NCBI RefSeq assembly: GCF_000300815.1
Contig: NZ_AMRX01000008.1
Location: forward strand, 62,001-126,000
DNA: 64,000 nt
From: Gayadomonas joobiniege G7
GTDB taxonomy: Bacteria > Pseudomonadota > Gammaproteobacteria > Enterobacterales > Alteromonadaceae
Reading direction: 5' to 3'
This document shows, one piece after another, positions 37,275-44,863 of the stretch (its first letter is position 1; each line of letters begins with the position of its first letter). Below the pieces are notes generated by a model, which saw only the letters and a list, made by a program, of their open reading frames with translations, did no database searches and had not been told where the DNA came from. The position numbers and the translations under genes were made by a program.

Positions 37275-37952
37275 GTGTCTAACATTGTTTTATTGGATAA
37301 ACAAAAACATCGCCAGCTAAAAATTAAAACAGGCCATGGCAAAGCTTTTGGTGAAAATATTCACTTTGTGCCCGTGGTTGCACAAGAGTTAAGTGAATTG
37401 GCTAAAGAATATCCGGTTTGTTTTTTAAAAGATGATCAGAGCGGTCAGTTTGGTTTATTTGCTTTGTTAGGGTTTGAAGCGGGCCAAAACTGTTTTTTGC
37501 AAAACGGTCAATGGCAGAGCCGATATCTACCACTGCATTTTCAACGGCAACCTTTTTTATTGCCGGCTGACAAGCAACAAGTTTATATTGATCTGGCGAG
37601 TGCAAAAATTTGTTCGGATGAAGAAGAGGGCGTTTTGTTGTTCGGTGATGACGGTGAGCCAAGCGATTATTTAAAGCAGACAGTCTCACAACTTAAGCTA
37701 TTAGCCGAGGGACGAGTGCAAACCAATAAGATGATTAAAGAGTTGCTCGCGCTTGATTTAATTGAAGCGGCGCAAGTTAACTTTATTGATAATACAGGCG
37801 CAGTAAAACAATATGAAGGTATTTATCGACTCAGTGAAGATCGTTTGCAAGCCCTTGATGTTGCCGACCGAGAGTCCCTTTTTAAAAAAGGATATCTCGA
37901 AGCCTTTTATTTATTAAAACAATCGCTGACAAACCTCAATCAATTATGCTGA
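37275..37952 (+). CDS. SapC-family protein
   Basis: 225 aa cytoplasmic protein of the SapC family (unrelated to the Sap peptide ABC transporter). Visible blocks: FVPVVAQELSELAKEYPVCFLKD, GQFGLFALLGFE, RYLPLHFQRQPFLL and LFGDDGEPSDYLKQ. A GTG start at 37275 with GGGGAG upstream is preferred; the open frame before it overlaps the halogenase gene. SapC genes recur beside TonB receptors and tryptophan-halogenase homologues in marine and freshwater proteobacteria; their function is not known. It is the last gene of the operon. Confidence 0.85.
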   Translation: MSNIVLLDKQKHRQLKIKTGHGKAFGENIHFVPVVAQELSELAKEYPVCFLKDDQSGQFGLFALLGFEAGQNCFLQNGQWQSRYLPLHFQRQPFLLPADKQQVYIDLASAKICSDEEEGVLLFGDDGEPSDYLKQTVSQLKLLAEGRVQTNKMIKELLALDLIEAAQVNFIDNTGAVKQYEGIYRLSEDRLQALDVADRESLFKKGYLEAFYLLKQSLTNLNQLC

Positions 37953-38015
37953 GCATATAGATTAACAAATAGCGGGCCTGCAATTTTTATCAAGTGTTAT
38001 TGCTTAATGTACTGC

Positions 38016-38717
38016 TTAATTTGATTTAACATAAAACTCAGAGTTATCAGCCGTTAAGCTTGCAGCCCCTTGCTGGTGTTTATTGATCCATGCTGCGTTA
38101 ATGCGCTCAAGACCACTAAACCAATCGAACAAATGTATATGTACTTTATTTAATGCATCTAAGTTGTCACAGCTAAAATGATAGCTGGCAATGATCTCAC
38201 TGTGGGACTCTTCGCCGCCTTGATGTGAATGTCCATTATGCGCGGTTTCATCTTCATCATGCCGGTGGTGATGGTGATCATTTTTGTTATCCTGATGCTC
38301 GTGCTCGTGCTCGTGCTCGTGTTCGTGCTCGTGTTCATGTTCGTCTTTATGTGGCTGAGTAGCATGAGGCTCATCGTGAGCATGACCTGCATTTGAATTT
38401 GCCATAACCGCCGATAGATCAAGCGAATAATCATCTAATTGACAGTTGGCGTTTGGTAATTCTAACCATTGGCTGCTGGTTAATCTTGTTTTTATTTGGT
38501 TAACCTTGTTAATTTCTGTTTGGCTACGCGCTTTATGCTCAAAACCTAACAGGTTATAGGCGGGTGATCTAAATTGGACAGAAAGTTGATTATTTTCAGC
38601 TGCAAGCATTAGCTCGGCTTGGCCGTGAACATGCGCACCGAGTGACGCTGCCTGAGCCAAATTGATACCAGTCACAGTCAACACTGAGGTGGTTAACAAT
38701 AATTTACAAAAATTCAT
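38016..38717 (-). CDS. zrgA: ZrgA/DUF2796 zinc-binding periplasmic protein
   Basis: 233 aa exported protein: signal peptide (1-23, INLAQA) followed by AASLGAHVHGQAELMLAAE, the hallmark of DUF2796/ZrgA. A very His-rich stretch in the middle (about 110-170, including a run of His-Glu dipeptides and HHHHRHDED) should bind zinc. In Vibrio cholerae ZrgA is the periplasmic part of a second zinc importer. Start set at MNFCKLLL with AGGA upstream. It follows the DUF3299 lipoprotein by 37 bp and is divergent from the ABC genes across a Zur-like site. Confidence 0.85.
   Translation of the reverse strand: MNFCKLLLTTSVLTVTGINLAQAASLGAHVHGQAELMLAAENNQLSVQFRSPAYNLLGFEHKARSQTEINKVNQIKTRLTSSQWLELPNANCQLDDYSLDLSAVMANSNAGHAHDEPHATQPHKDEHEHEHEHEHEHEHEHQDNKNDHHHHRHDEDETAHNGHSHQGGEESHSEIIASYHFSCDNLDALNKVHIHLFDWFSGLERINAAWINKHQQGAASLTADNSEFYVKSN
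38295..38345 (-). repeat. Hexanucleotide (His-Glu)n coding repeat in zrgA
   Basis: About eight degenerate copies of a 6-base unit (plus strand gctcgt, with gttcgt and gttcat variants), coding alternating His-Glu. Slippage here would change length by two residues without a frameshift. Confidence 0.8.
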
Positions 38718-38754
38718 TGATTTAAATCCTGTTAATGCCTTTAAGCGAGTGGGT

Positions 38755-39387
38755 TTATTGTTCGTCATAGCGCTGATAAGAATCTAACTGCAATTGATAC
38801 GCGGATGTGCCCATATCACTTTGTACAAGCTTTGTGCTTAATACACCAGATACCCAAATTGGGTCATAAAAATTGCTTATAGTCAGCCCCTTAGCGTATT
38901 CAACAAAAATCACTTGGTTAGGCGGCGGTGGCGGTACATGGATACAGGCACCAAAAAAGGGCACTAATAAAAACTGAGTCACCATCTGTTGCTCGTTATA
39001 TGCAAGCGGGACCACAAAACCGGGTAAGCGTATTGCTTGGCCATCCATTTTTTCAATGACTCGAGTGGAGGTCAAGGCTTGCTGATATCTATCGTCTGAC
39101 TCTGAAGCGCTATTATTGTTTAAACTGCCATCAATTTGATCAGCTTCGCTTCCATCTTCTATTTCTGATAAATAAGCAGGTGGGTTCATTAAGGCGTCGA
39201 GATCATCTTTTGGCATGAGATCTGTCCATTCTAATTCTTTATACTCAAGCTCGGTTTGTGGTTGCGCCTGGGCTGAGGTTTTGTTAATGAGAGGGTCATC
39301 GGGCTGGGATGGCTGGTTTTCATTACATGCCATTAATTGACCAGATAGCATGATAAACGAGAGCCCTTTTAATAAATGCATCTTCAT
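38755..39387 (-). CDS. DUF3299 lipoprotein of the zinc-uptake cluster
   Basis: 210 aa lipoprotein with lipobox LMAC (GQLMACNE), an acidic linker and a DUF3299 domain (about 95-205: GQAIRLPGFVVPLAYN, FLLVPFFGACIHVPPPPPNQVIFVEY). DUF3299 proteins are often encoded with ZrgA-like and ABC genes and may help load or shape the transporter. It is the first gene of the minus-strand half of a divergent cluster, sharing a short control region with the ABC ATPase. Confidence 0.82.
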   Translation of the reverse strand: MKMHLLKGLSFIMLSGQLMACNENQPSQPDDPLINKTSAQAQPQTELEYKELEWTDLMPKDDLDALMNPPAYLSEIEDGSEADQIDGSLNNNSASESDDRYQQALTSTRVIEKMDGQAIRLPGFVVPLAYNEQQMVTQFLLVPFFGACIHVPPPPPNQVIFVEYAKGLTISNFYDPIWVSGVLSTKLVQSDMGTSAYQLQLDSYQRYDEQ

Positions 39388-39424
39388 ACAAATGTTTGGT
39401 TACAAATTTGATTCAAAATATTGG

Positions 39425-39441
39425 TGTAATGTTATATCATT
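39425..39441. promoter_or_regulatory. Candidate Zur box in the divergent zinc-cluster promoter
   Basis: TGTAATGTTATATCATT: nearly palindromic (AATG-T-TATA-T-CATT) and matching the GTTATA-type core of gammaproteobacterial Zur sites. The 12-mer TGTAATGTTATA recurs exactly at 62059 before the ZnuD-like receptor. It lies 38 bp from the DUF3299 start and 35 bp from the ABC start, placed to repress both directions when zinc is plentiful. Confidence 0.65.
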
Positions 39442-39475
39442 TTATGTGGCTTGTAAGTATAAAATTGAGAGATAA

Positions 39476-40156
39476 ATGGCAATTCATTTAAAAAACTTAA
39501 GCTTTAGTTACCCTGAACAACCACAACAAAAGGTTATAGATATTGAACACTGGTCGCTCGCACAAGGAGAGCAAGTATTTTTGCAAGGTCCATCAGGCTG
39601 CGGTAAATCAACTTTATTGAGCTTGATCGGTGGCTTACTGGTGGCCGATGCTGGCGAAATCAATGTTTTAGGGACAGACTTAACGGCTTTGAGTGCGCGT
39701 GAAAGAGATGCTTTTCGTGCCCAGAATATCGGTTTTGTGTTTCAGCAATTTAATCTTATTCCGTATTTAAGTGCTGTTGATAACGTGCGCTTGGCATTGA
39801 GTTTTGCGTCCCAACAAAAAGGTAATGACCCTTTGTTTTATATTAATGAACTTTTTGATCAGCTCGCGATTAGTCAAGAAGATAGGCATAAAGCCACTCG
39901 CTTACTCAGTGTCGGTCAGCAACAAAGAGTCGCCATTGTCCGCGCACTTTGTAACAAACCAAAACTGCTGATTGCCGATGAACCAACGTCTGCGTTAGAC
40001 CAAAAAAATCGCGACGCGTTTTTATCCATTCTAAAAGCGTTAACGACTGAACAAAAAACCAGTTTATTATTTGTCAGTCATGATCTGAGCCTTGCCAAAA
40101 CATTTGAGCGAACCGAGCAGTTGGCGTTAATCAATCAAATAAGTGGACAAAATTAA
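39476..40156 (+). CDS. ABC transporter ATP-binding protein (Zrg-like)
   Basis: 226 aa ATPase of the MacB/LolD class. Walker A GPSGCGKST, Q-loop VFQQFNLIPYLS, signature LSVGQQQRVAIVRAL (Val for the usual Gly) and Walker B LLIADEPTSALD are all present. Its stop overlaps the permease start by one base (TAATG), so the two are coupled. With ZrgA and DUF3299 opposite, it probably energises a zinc-related system, although MacB-type pumps usually move larger substrates or apply force across the envelope. Confidence 0.88.
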   Translation: MAIHLKNLSFSYPEQPQQKVIDIEHWSLAQGEQVFLQGPSGCGKSTLLSLIGGLLVADAGEINVLGTDLTALSARERDAFRAQNIGFVFQQFNLIPYLSAVDNVRLALSFASQQKGNDPLFYINELFDQLAISQEDRHKATRLLSVGQQQRVAIVRALCNKPKLLIADEPTSALDQKNRDAFLSILKALTTEQKTSLLFVSHDLSLAKTFERTEQLALINQISGQN

Positions 40157-41391
40157 TGTTGCTAAAATTAGCGTTAGAGAGTTTAAAAGATCGTAAGTCC
40201 TCGGTTGTTTTGGCTGTGATTGCAATGACGATAAGCATTTTTGTTTTGCTGGCGGTTGAGCATGTAAGGTCCCAGACTAAAAAAAATTTTTATAGTACCG
40301 TCTCGGGTGTTGATTTGATTGTTGGCGCGCGTACTGGCCAAATAAACTTATTATTGTATTCTGTTTTTCGTTTAGGACAGCCGACAAATAACATACGTTG
40401 GCAAAGCTTTCAGCAAATAACACAAGATGATAGGGTTAATTGGGCAATTCCAATTTCGCTCGGTGATTCGCATAAAGGTTATCCGGTATTAGGAACGGAT
40501 AATCGGTATTTTGAGCACTTTAAATACGCACAGCAGCAAGCACTCAAGCTAGTTAAAGGTCATCAATTCACCTCAGTGTTTGATGTTGTGATTGGCGCCA
40601 ATGTGGCGACAAAATTAGGCTATCAGCTCGGTGATAAAATTACGCTTTCGCATGGCATGTCATCGACAAGCTTTAGTCAACATGACGATTTACCTTTTAC
40701 AGTAACCGGCATATTAGCACCGACTGGGACTGCGGTTGATCAAACTTTACATGTGCAATTAACCGCGTTAGAAGCTATCCACAAAGGCTGGCACGGTGGG
40801 GTGAAGATGGCAAACGTAAAGTTAACGCAGACCCAGTTAAATGGGTTAAAAGTAAATAATATTACTGCCTTTATGTTAGGTCTAAACTCTAAAATGTCGA
40901 CCTTTCAAGTGCAGCGTGCCGTGAATGATTTTGCGCAAGAACCATTAACAGCGATACTACCCGGGGTCGCTTTAAGTCAATTATGGCAAATGATGAGGGG
41001 GTTAGAGCGCGCTTTGGTCATGGTGACAGCCTTGGTATTTATTGCAGCGAGTTTTGGCGTAAGTGCTATGTTGTTGGCTTCAATTCGAGAACGTCAAAAA
41101 GAAATACAGCTATTGCGTGTAATAGGTGCACCGGCAATCAAGATTATTTTGTTAATTCTTATCGAAGCGACAGTGATCACCTTAATCAGTATCGGTTTAG
41201 CGCTGTTCGTTTTGTTTATTTGTTTAAATTTATTGCAAAGCTATTTAATGGTTGAGTTTGCATTGCATGTGCACAGCAACCTGATCACTGCAAACAATTT
41301 ATATTTGTTGCTCGGTGTCCTTCTGACTGCTTTGTTCATAGCTTTTATCCCGGCGATAAGTGGCTATCAGCAGACCAAAAAGGCTTGGTAA
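40156..41391 (+). CDS. FtsX/MacB-type ABC permease (Zrg-like)
   Basis: 411 aa permease: one N-terminal helix (about 18-36), a large periplasmic domain (about 40-270), then three C-terminal helices in the FtsX domain (about 285-405, including VFIAASFGVSAMLLASIRERQKEI). That four-helix plan is MacB/LolC type, not the BtuC type of ZnuB. Translationally coupled to the ATPase. A terminator overlaps its last codons. It probably belongs with ZrgA and DUF3299 in zinc acquisition, by analogy with Vibrio zrg genes. Confidence 0.86.
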   Translation: MLLKLALESLKDRKSSVVLAVIAMTISIFVLLAVEHVRSQTKKNFYSTVSGVDLIVGARTGQINLLLYSVFRLGQPTNNIRWQSFQQITQDDRVNWAIPISLGDSHKGYPVLGTDNRYFEHFKYAQQQALKLVKGHQFTSVFDVVIGANVATKLGYQLGDKITLSHGMSSTSFSQHDDLPFTVTGILAPTGTAVDQTLHVQLTALEAIHKGWHGGVKMANVKLTQTQLNGLKVNNITAFMLGLNSKMSTFQVQRAVNDFAQEPLTAILPGVALSQLWQMMRGLERALVMVTALVFIAASFGVSAMLLASIRERQKEIQLLRVIGAPAIKIILLILIEATVITLISIGLALFVLFICLNLLQSYLMVEFALHVHSNLITANNLYLLLGVLLTALFIAFIPAISGYQQTKKAW

Positions 41392-41403
41392 CAACGCCTT
41401 TTT
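41377..41403. terminator. Terminator between convergent permease and HD-GYP genes
   Basis: Stem AAAAAGGC / GCCTTTTT with an 11-base loop; the left arm is inside the last permease codons. A/T tracts on both sides allow bidirectional use. Confidence 0.75.
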
Positions 41404-41420
41404 GCATTAACAGTCAAAAT

Positions 41421-42083
41421 TTATTCGGCAAGTTTTTTGATATATTTTATCGAAAATTGTGTGATAAAGGCTTTTTTTGCCAGAGCTTGTTTTAAGCCCC
41501 AGATAACCTTGGCATCAAATAACTGGTCTGCGCCTTTTTCAAGCTCGGCCAATGCAAACTCGTCACCCAAGGCTGAGCGATAGGGGCGGCGATGAGAAAT
41601 CGCCTGGTATACATCAGCGACACAGACAATACGCACGGGCAAGCTGATTTGCTCACCAATCAGAGCATAAGGGTAGCCACTTCCGTCTAACCTTTCATGA
41701 TGCTGGCTAATGATATCTGTGATAACTTCAGGTAGCCGCAACATGTGGGCGATTACTCGGCCATGGTTAGCATGTTGTTTAACCGTATAAAACTCTTCGT
41801 CAGTGAGTTTAGTTCGTTTATTTAAAAGGGTGTTTGGCACATTCAGCTTGCCTAAATCATGGAGCAGGGCGCCGCACCAAATATTAAATATGTCGTCATT
41901 TGGGAGCTTTAGAACATCGGCGATAGCAGCTGCGTGTTGGGCGACGCTTAATTGATGCTGATAAGTATAAAGATCTTTACTTTTTATTAAGTTCGCTAAA
42001 TTTAATACTTGATCCAAGACCGAGCTGGCTTGCGGCTGGGTCGGCTGGTGATCAGGGGGTAGATTGTGTGTAGCGTTAAACAT
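41421..42083 (-). CDS. HD-GYP domain protein, putative c-di-GMP phosphodiesterase
   Basis: 220 aa cytoplasmic protein consisting of little more than an HD-GYP domain. The HD pair is in LLHDLGKLNVP (His75/Asp76), with further metal ligands at His43, HANHGRVIAHM and HHERLDGSGYPY. The G-Y-P triad and the preceding H-H-E are intact, so activity against cyclic di-GMP is likely. No sensor domain is attached, so a partner must provide input. It is monocistronic, tail-to-tail with the zinc permease. Confidence 0.87.
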   Translation of the reverse strand: MFNATHNLPPDHQPTQPQASSVLDQVLNLANLIKSKDLYTYQHQLSVAQHAAAIADVLKLPNDDIFNIWCGALLHDLGKLNVPNTLLNKRTKLTDEEFYTVKQHANHGRVIAHMLRLPEVITDIISQHHERLDGSGYPYALIGEQISLPVRIVCVADVYQAISHRRPYRSALGDEFALAELEKGADQLFDAKVIWGLKQALAKKAFITQFSIKYIKKLAE

Positions 42084-42177
42084 CCGAACAACTATTTTTC
42101 TCGAATTGAAGTGCGTAATTTAGCAAAACACCGTGTTTATTTAAATGCAAAAAACAGTGAAGGTTGCGCTAGATCAA

Positions 42178-43014
42178 TCAAAACCATTGATTATTTTGGT
42201 TAATGATTTTTTTGATCGCAAATCGGGCAGGCATTAGGGTTTCTGAGTTGTCTGTTTGGTACATTAAATAAACTGGGTAAGAGAATTCGGCAGCATCGGG
42301 GACTATTCTGAGTTCCTGTTTGTTTAGGTGTTTATGGATCACTCGAGTTCTAAAATATCCTTGTCCACCATATTCTAACAAATACTGGAGTGCAGCCGGA
42401 CCAAAATCGAAATAAAGCGCTGTTTTCACATAGCTTGGGTGTGCTGCTCGAAATTGTTCGGCAAAAACAGTGCCCCAATCGACATAGATATATTGTGAGC
42501 TGACTGGGTTTTCAATTAACACTAATTTTTCGTCTAAAATGTGTTCAACCATATGTTGGCCCCCGTAGATCGGCTGATGGGTCAGAGCGATGTCGATAAA
42601 CCCGTTGCGTATATCTTGATTAATTTGCTCGGCTGAAAGCACTTGCGAAACGATCACAAGATTAGGTTCTTTTGCCCTTATTGCGGCAATCCATTCAGCC
42701 AAAACCGGATTCCACAAGCTTTGCTCACATGCAAGACGAATGATTTTTTGGTCGTTTTTAAGCAATGGAATTTCTCGTTGGCTGGTTTGCCACAATTGCA
42801 ATATTTGTCGAGCGTAAGGTAAAAAACGTTGCCCATTGTCGGTTAAAGTCACGCCTTTTTTATTTCGTATCAGCAAGGTGCATTTAAGTTTATGCTCCAA
42901 GTTTTTTATACGCGCCGTTACCGCGGTTTGCGAAATATGCAGTTTTTCGGCGGCGGCGATAAAACTGCCGGATTCAACAACGGCAATAAAGGTATTGGCT
43001 AAATCTGTATCCAT
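42178..43014 (-). CDS. LysR-family transcriptional regulator
   Basis: 278 aa LysR regulator: winged helix (about 2-60, GSFIAAAEKLHISQTAVTARIKNLE) and substrate-binding domain (about 88-270). It is divergent from the HPP membrane protein gene (102 bp between starts) and probably regulates it or itself. The gap holds a 10-bp tandem repeat. Effector unknown. Confidence 0.88.
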   Translation of the reverse strand: MDTDLANTFIAVVESGSFIAAAEKLHISQTAVTARIKNLEHKLKCTLLIRNKKGVTLTDNGQRFLPYARQILQLWQTSQREIPLLKNDQKIIRLACEQSLWNPVLAEWIAAIRAKEPNLVIVSQVLSAEQINQDIRNGFIDIALTHQPIYGGQHMVEHILDEKLVLIENPVSSQYIYVDWGTVFAEQFRAAHPSYVKTALYFDFGPAALQYLLEYGGQGYFRTRVIHKHLNKQELRIVPDAAEFSYPVYLMYQTDNSETLMPARFAIKKIINQNNQWF

Positions 43015-43039
43015 TAGTATTAAAATTTTTGATTTTAAA

Positions 43040-43059
43040 ATTCATTATTATTCATTATT
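43040..43059. repeat. Tandem 10-bp repeat ATTCATTATT x2 in the lysR/HPP gap
   Basis: Two exact head-to-tail copies of ATTCATTATT, 26 bp from the LysR start and 58 bp from the HPP start. The period equals one DNA turn, so it could place two regulator contacts on one face. It is AT-rich. Confidence 0.45.
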
Positions 43060-43116
43060 TTAATTATACCCAAAAAGGTACAATTTGCACTCTTTTGGTG
43101 AGATGGGTTTAATTAA

Positions 43117-43809
43117 GTGAAACAGTTCCGACAGTTTTTAGGTATCGAGTCGCATAATTTACCGGTTAAAGAGATTTTAGTCGCAGTAGTTAGTGGCGGC
43201 CTAGCGATTTTAATATTATACCTAGCAGGTAGTTTCTGGGCTGAGCAATTTAATAACTATAAAAATTGTTTTGTATTGCTTCCAATTGGTGCAACTGCGG
43301 TATTGGTTTTTGCGGTCCCGCACGGTGCTTTATCACAACCGTGGAATGTGATCGCGGGAAATTTTATAAGTGCTTTAGTTGGAATTGCCTCGGCTCAAAT
43401 CTTTAAAGACGAAGCCTTAGCTGCCGCGGTTGCCTTGGCGATTGCTATTTTATTGATGCAAGTTTTTCATTGTATTCACCCCCCTGGCGGCGCGACCGCG
43501 TTAACGGCCGTGCTCGGCGGAAGCCATATTGAACAGCTTGGTTATGCGTATGCGTTTTTTCCAGTGTTAACGAGCGCTTTGATGATTGTTGTATTGGCGG
43601 TTGCGCTTAATTATCCCTTTAGCTGGCGTCGTTATCCAATTCATTTATTGTATATTCATCGTAAAAAAGTTCAAAAAAATGCCGCCGAAATTACCGCTAA
43701 CGATATGTTGTTGGCAGTTGAAGCACATGGTTCTTATTTGGATATCGGCGAAGAAACCTGGCAAGAATTGTTAGAGATTGCGAAACAAATAAAAGACCAA
43801 GCCGATTGA
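43117..43809 (+). CDS. HPP-family integral membrane protein
   Basis: 230 aa protein with about four to five hydrophobic helices (residues 15-170) and the family motif HPPGGATALTAVLGG. A cytoplasmic tail (about 175-230) follows. HPP proteins have been implicated in nitrite transport in chloroplasts and cyanobacteria; function here is unknown. GTG start at 43117, with no strong ribosome site. Probably controlled by the divergent LysR. Confidence 0.84.
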   Translation: MKQFRQFLGIESHNLPVKEILVAVVSGGLAILILYLAGSFWAEQFNNYKNCFVLLPIGATAVLVFAVPHGALSQPWNVIAGNFISALVGIASAQIFKDEALAAAVALAIAILLMQVFHCIHPPGGATALTAVLGGSHIEQLGYAYAFFPVLTSALMIVVLAVALNYPFSWRRYPIHLLYIHRKKVQKNAAEITANDMLLAVEAHGSYLDIGEETWQELLEIAKQIKDQAD

Positions 43810-43907
43810 TTTGATCTTAATAAGCGCTTGTTTGGTAACTAATTATAACAAAAGTATTAACTTTTTAAGTCATTGTTTAGTGAATAACACAGTTTATTAG
43901 GGGCATA

Positions 43908-44732
43908 ATGGTTATTGAACAACGGATTCCGCGCATCGGTTTAGGTACTTATCGGATGAAAGGAGAGGTGGCCATTAACTCGGTAAAAATTGCACTTGAG
44001 TTAGGTTACCGGCATATAGATACGGCGCAAATTTATAAAAATGAAGCAGAGATTGGCCATGCCATTGCGCAAAGTCAAATCGCTAGAGATGAAGTGTTTT
44101 TAACGAGTAAAGTGTGGCTAGATAATTTAACGCCAAAACGCTTTCTGCCAAGTGTTATAGAAAGTTTGCAGCAATTAAAAACCGATCACCTTGATTTGCT
44201 GTTAATACATTGGCCGGCGCCCAATGATGAAACAGCGATGGCGGTGTACTTGGATGAACTTTGCAAAATAAAAAAGCAGGGACTCACGCGATTTATTGGC
44301 GTGTCTAATTTTACCTGCACGCAATTGGCATCAGCGATGAGTTTTATGCCAGCGAATGAAATCTACACCAATCAAATTGAAGTCCATCCATATTTGCAAA
44401 ATAATAAGGTGAGGGATTTTTGCAGGCAGCATAATATTTTGGTGACCGCTTATATGCCGTTTGCCGTCGGTAAAGTTTTAGCCGATCCGCAAATTAAAAA
44501 TATTGCCAACCAATATAAAGTGACGAGCGCACAGATTGTATTGGCTTGGGCATATTCGCAGGGAATGGTTAGTATTCCGTCATCAACTAAAAAGTCTCAT
44601 TTATCTGCCAATTTGGCGGCTTTAGAGTTTAACCTTAAAGAACAAGACATACAGCTGATCAATCAACTTGACTCAAATCAGAGACAAGCTAATCCTGACT
44701 TTGCGCCAGTTTGGGACTCGTGTTTTAGCTAG
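43908..44732 (+). CDS. Aldo/keto reductase (2,5-diketogluconate reductase-like)
   Basis: 274 aa NADPH-dependent reductase. The catalytic tetrad is Asp38 and Tyr43 (HIDTAQIYKNE), Lys68 (FLTSKVW) and His101 (LLLIHWP). The cofactor site includes IPSSTKKSHLSANL near the C-terminus, and IGVSNFT marks the middle of the barrel. Length and motifs match DkgA/DkgB-type AKR5 enzymes acting on aldehydes and ketoacids. It is monocistronic, with AGGGGC before the ATG and a terminator after. Confidence 0.9.
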   Translation: MVIEQRIPRIGLGTYRMKGEVAINSVKIALELGYRHIDTAQIYKNEAEIGHAIAQSQIARDEVFLTSKVWLDNLTPKRFLPSVIESLQQLKTDHLDLLLIHWPAPNDETAMAVYLDELCKIKKQGLTRFIGVSNFTCTQLASAMSFMPANEIYTNQIEVHPYLQNNKVRDFCRQHNILVTAYMPFAVGKVLADPQIKNIANQYKVTSAQIVLAWAYSQGMVSIPSSTKKSHLSANLAALEFNLKEQDIQLINQLDSNQRQANPDFAPVWDSCFS

Positions 44733-44736
44733 TCAA

Positions 44737-44756
44737 AACTAACCATAGGTTTAGTT
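44737..44756 (+). terminator. Terminator after the aldo/keto reductase gene
   Basis: Stem AACTAACC / GG(T)TTAGTT with a one-base bulge, followed by GTTTTTATG. It lies immediately upstream of the Pho-box-like repeat. Confidence 0.6.
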
Positions 44757-44759
44757 GTT

Positions 44760-44778
44760 TTTATGACGCTTTTATGAA
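44760..44778 (-). promoter_or_regulatory. Pho-box-like direct repeat upstream of phoX
   Basis: Plus strand TTTATGACGCTTTTATGAA; on the minus strand this reads as two 7-mers, TTCATAA and GTCATAA, with a 4-base spacer. This is the 11-bp period of a PhoB box, and by eye 16 of 19 positions match the consensus. It ends 85 bp before the phosphatase start, in reverse orientation relative to the gene, which lowers confidence. Confidence 0.4.
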
Positions 44779-44863
44779 TTTTAAGTTCAGTGCTACTCTT
44801 TTATCTGTTTTGAATTAATATATCGGCTCATTTCTGTTTTTATAACCAACTAAATGGTTTTTT

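Noticed and set aside
38295-38345. Hexamer repeat in zrgA as a CRISPR-like or phase-variation array
   Set aside because: It is a coding His-Glu repeat in frame; slippage would not switch the gene off, and there are no spacers.
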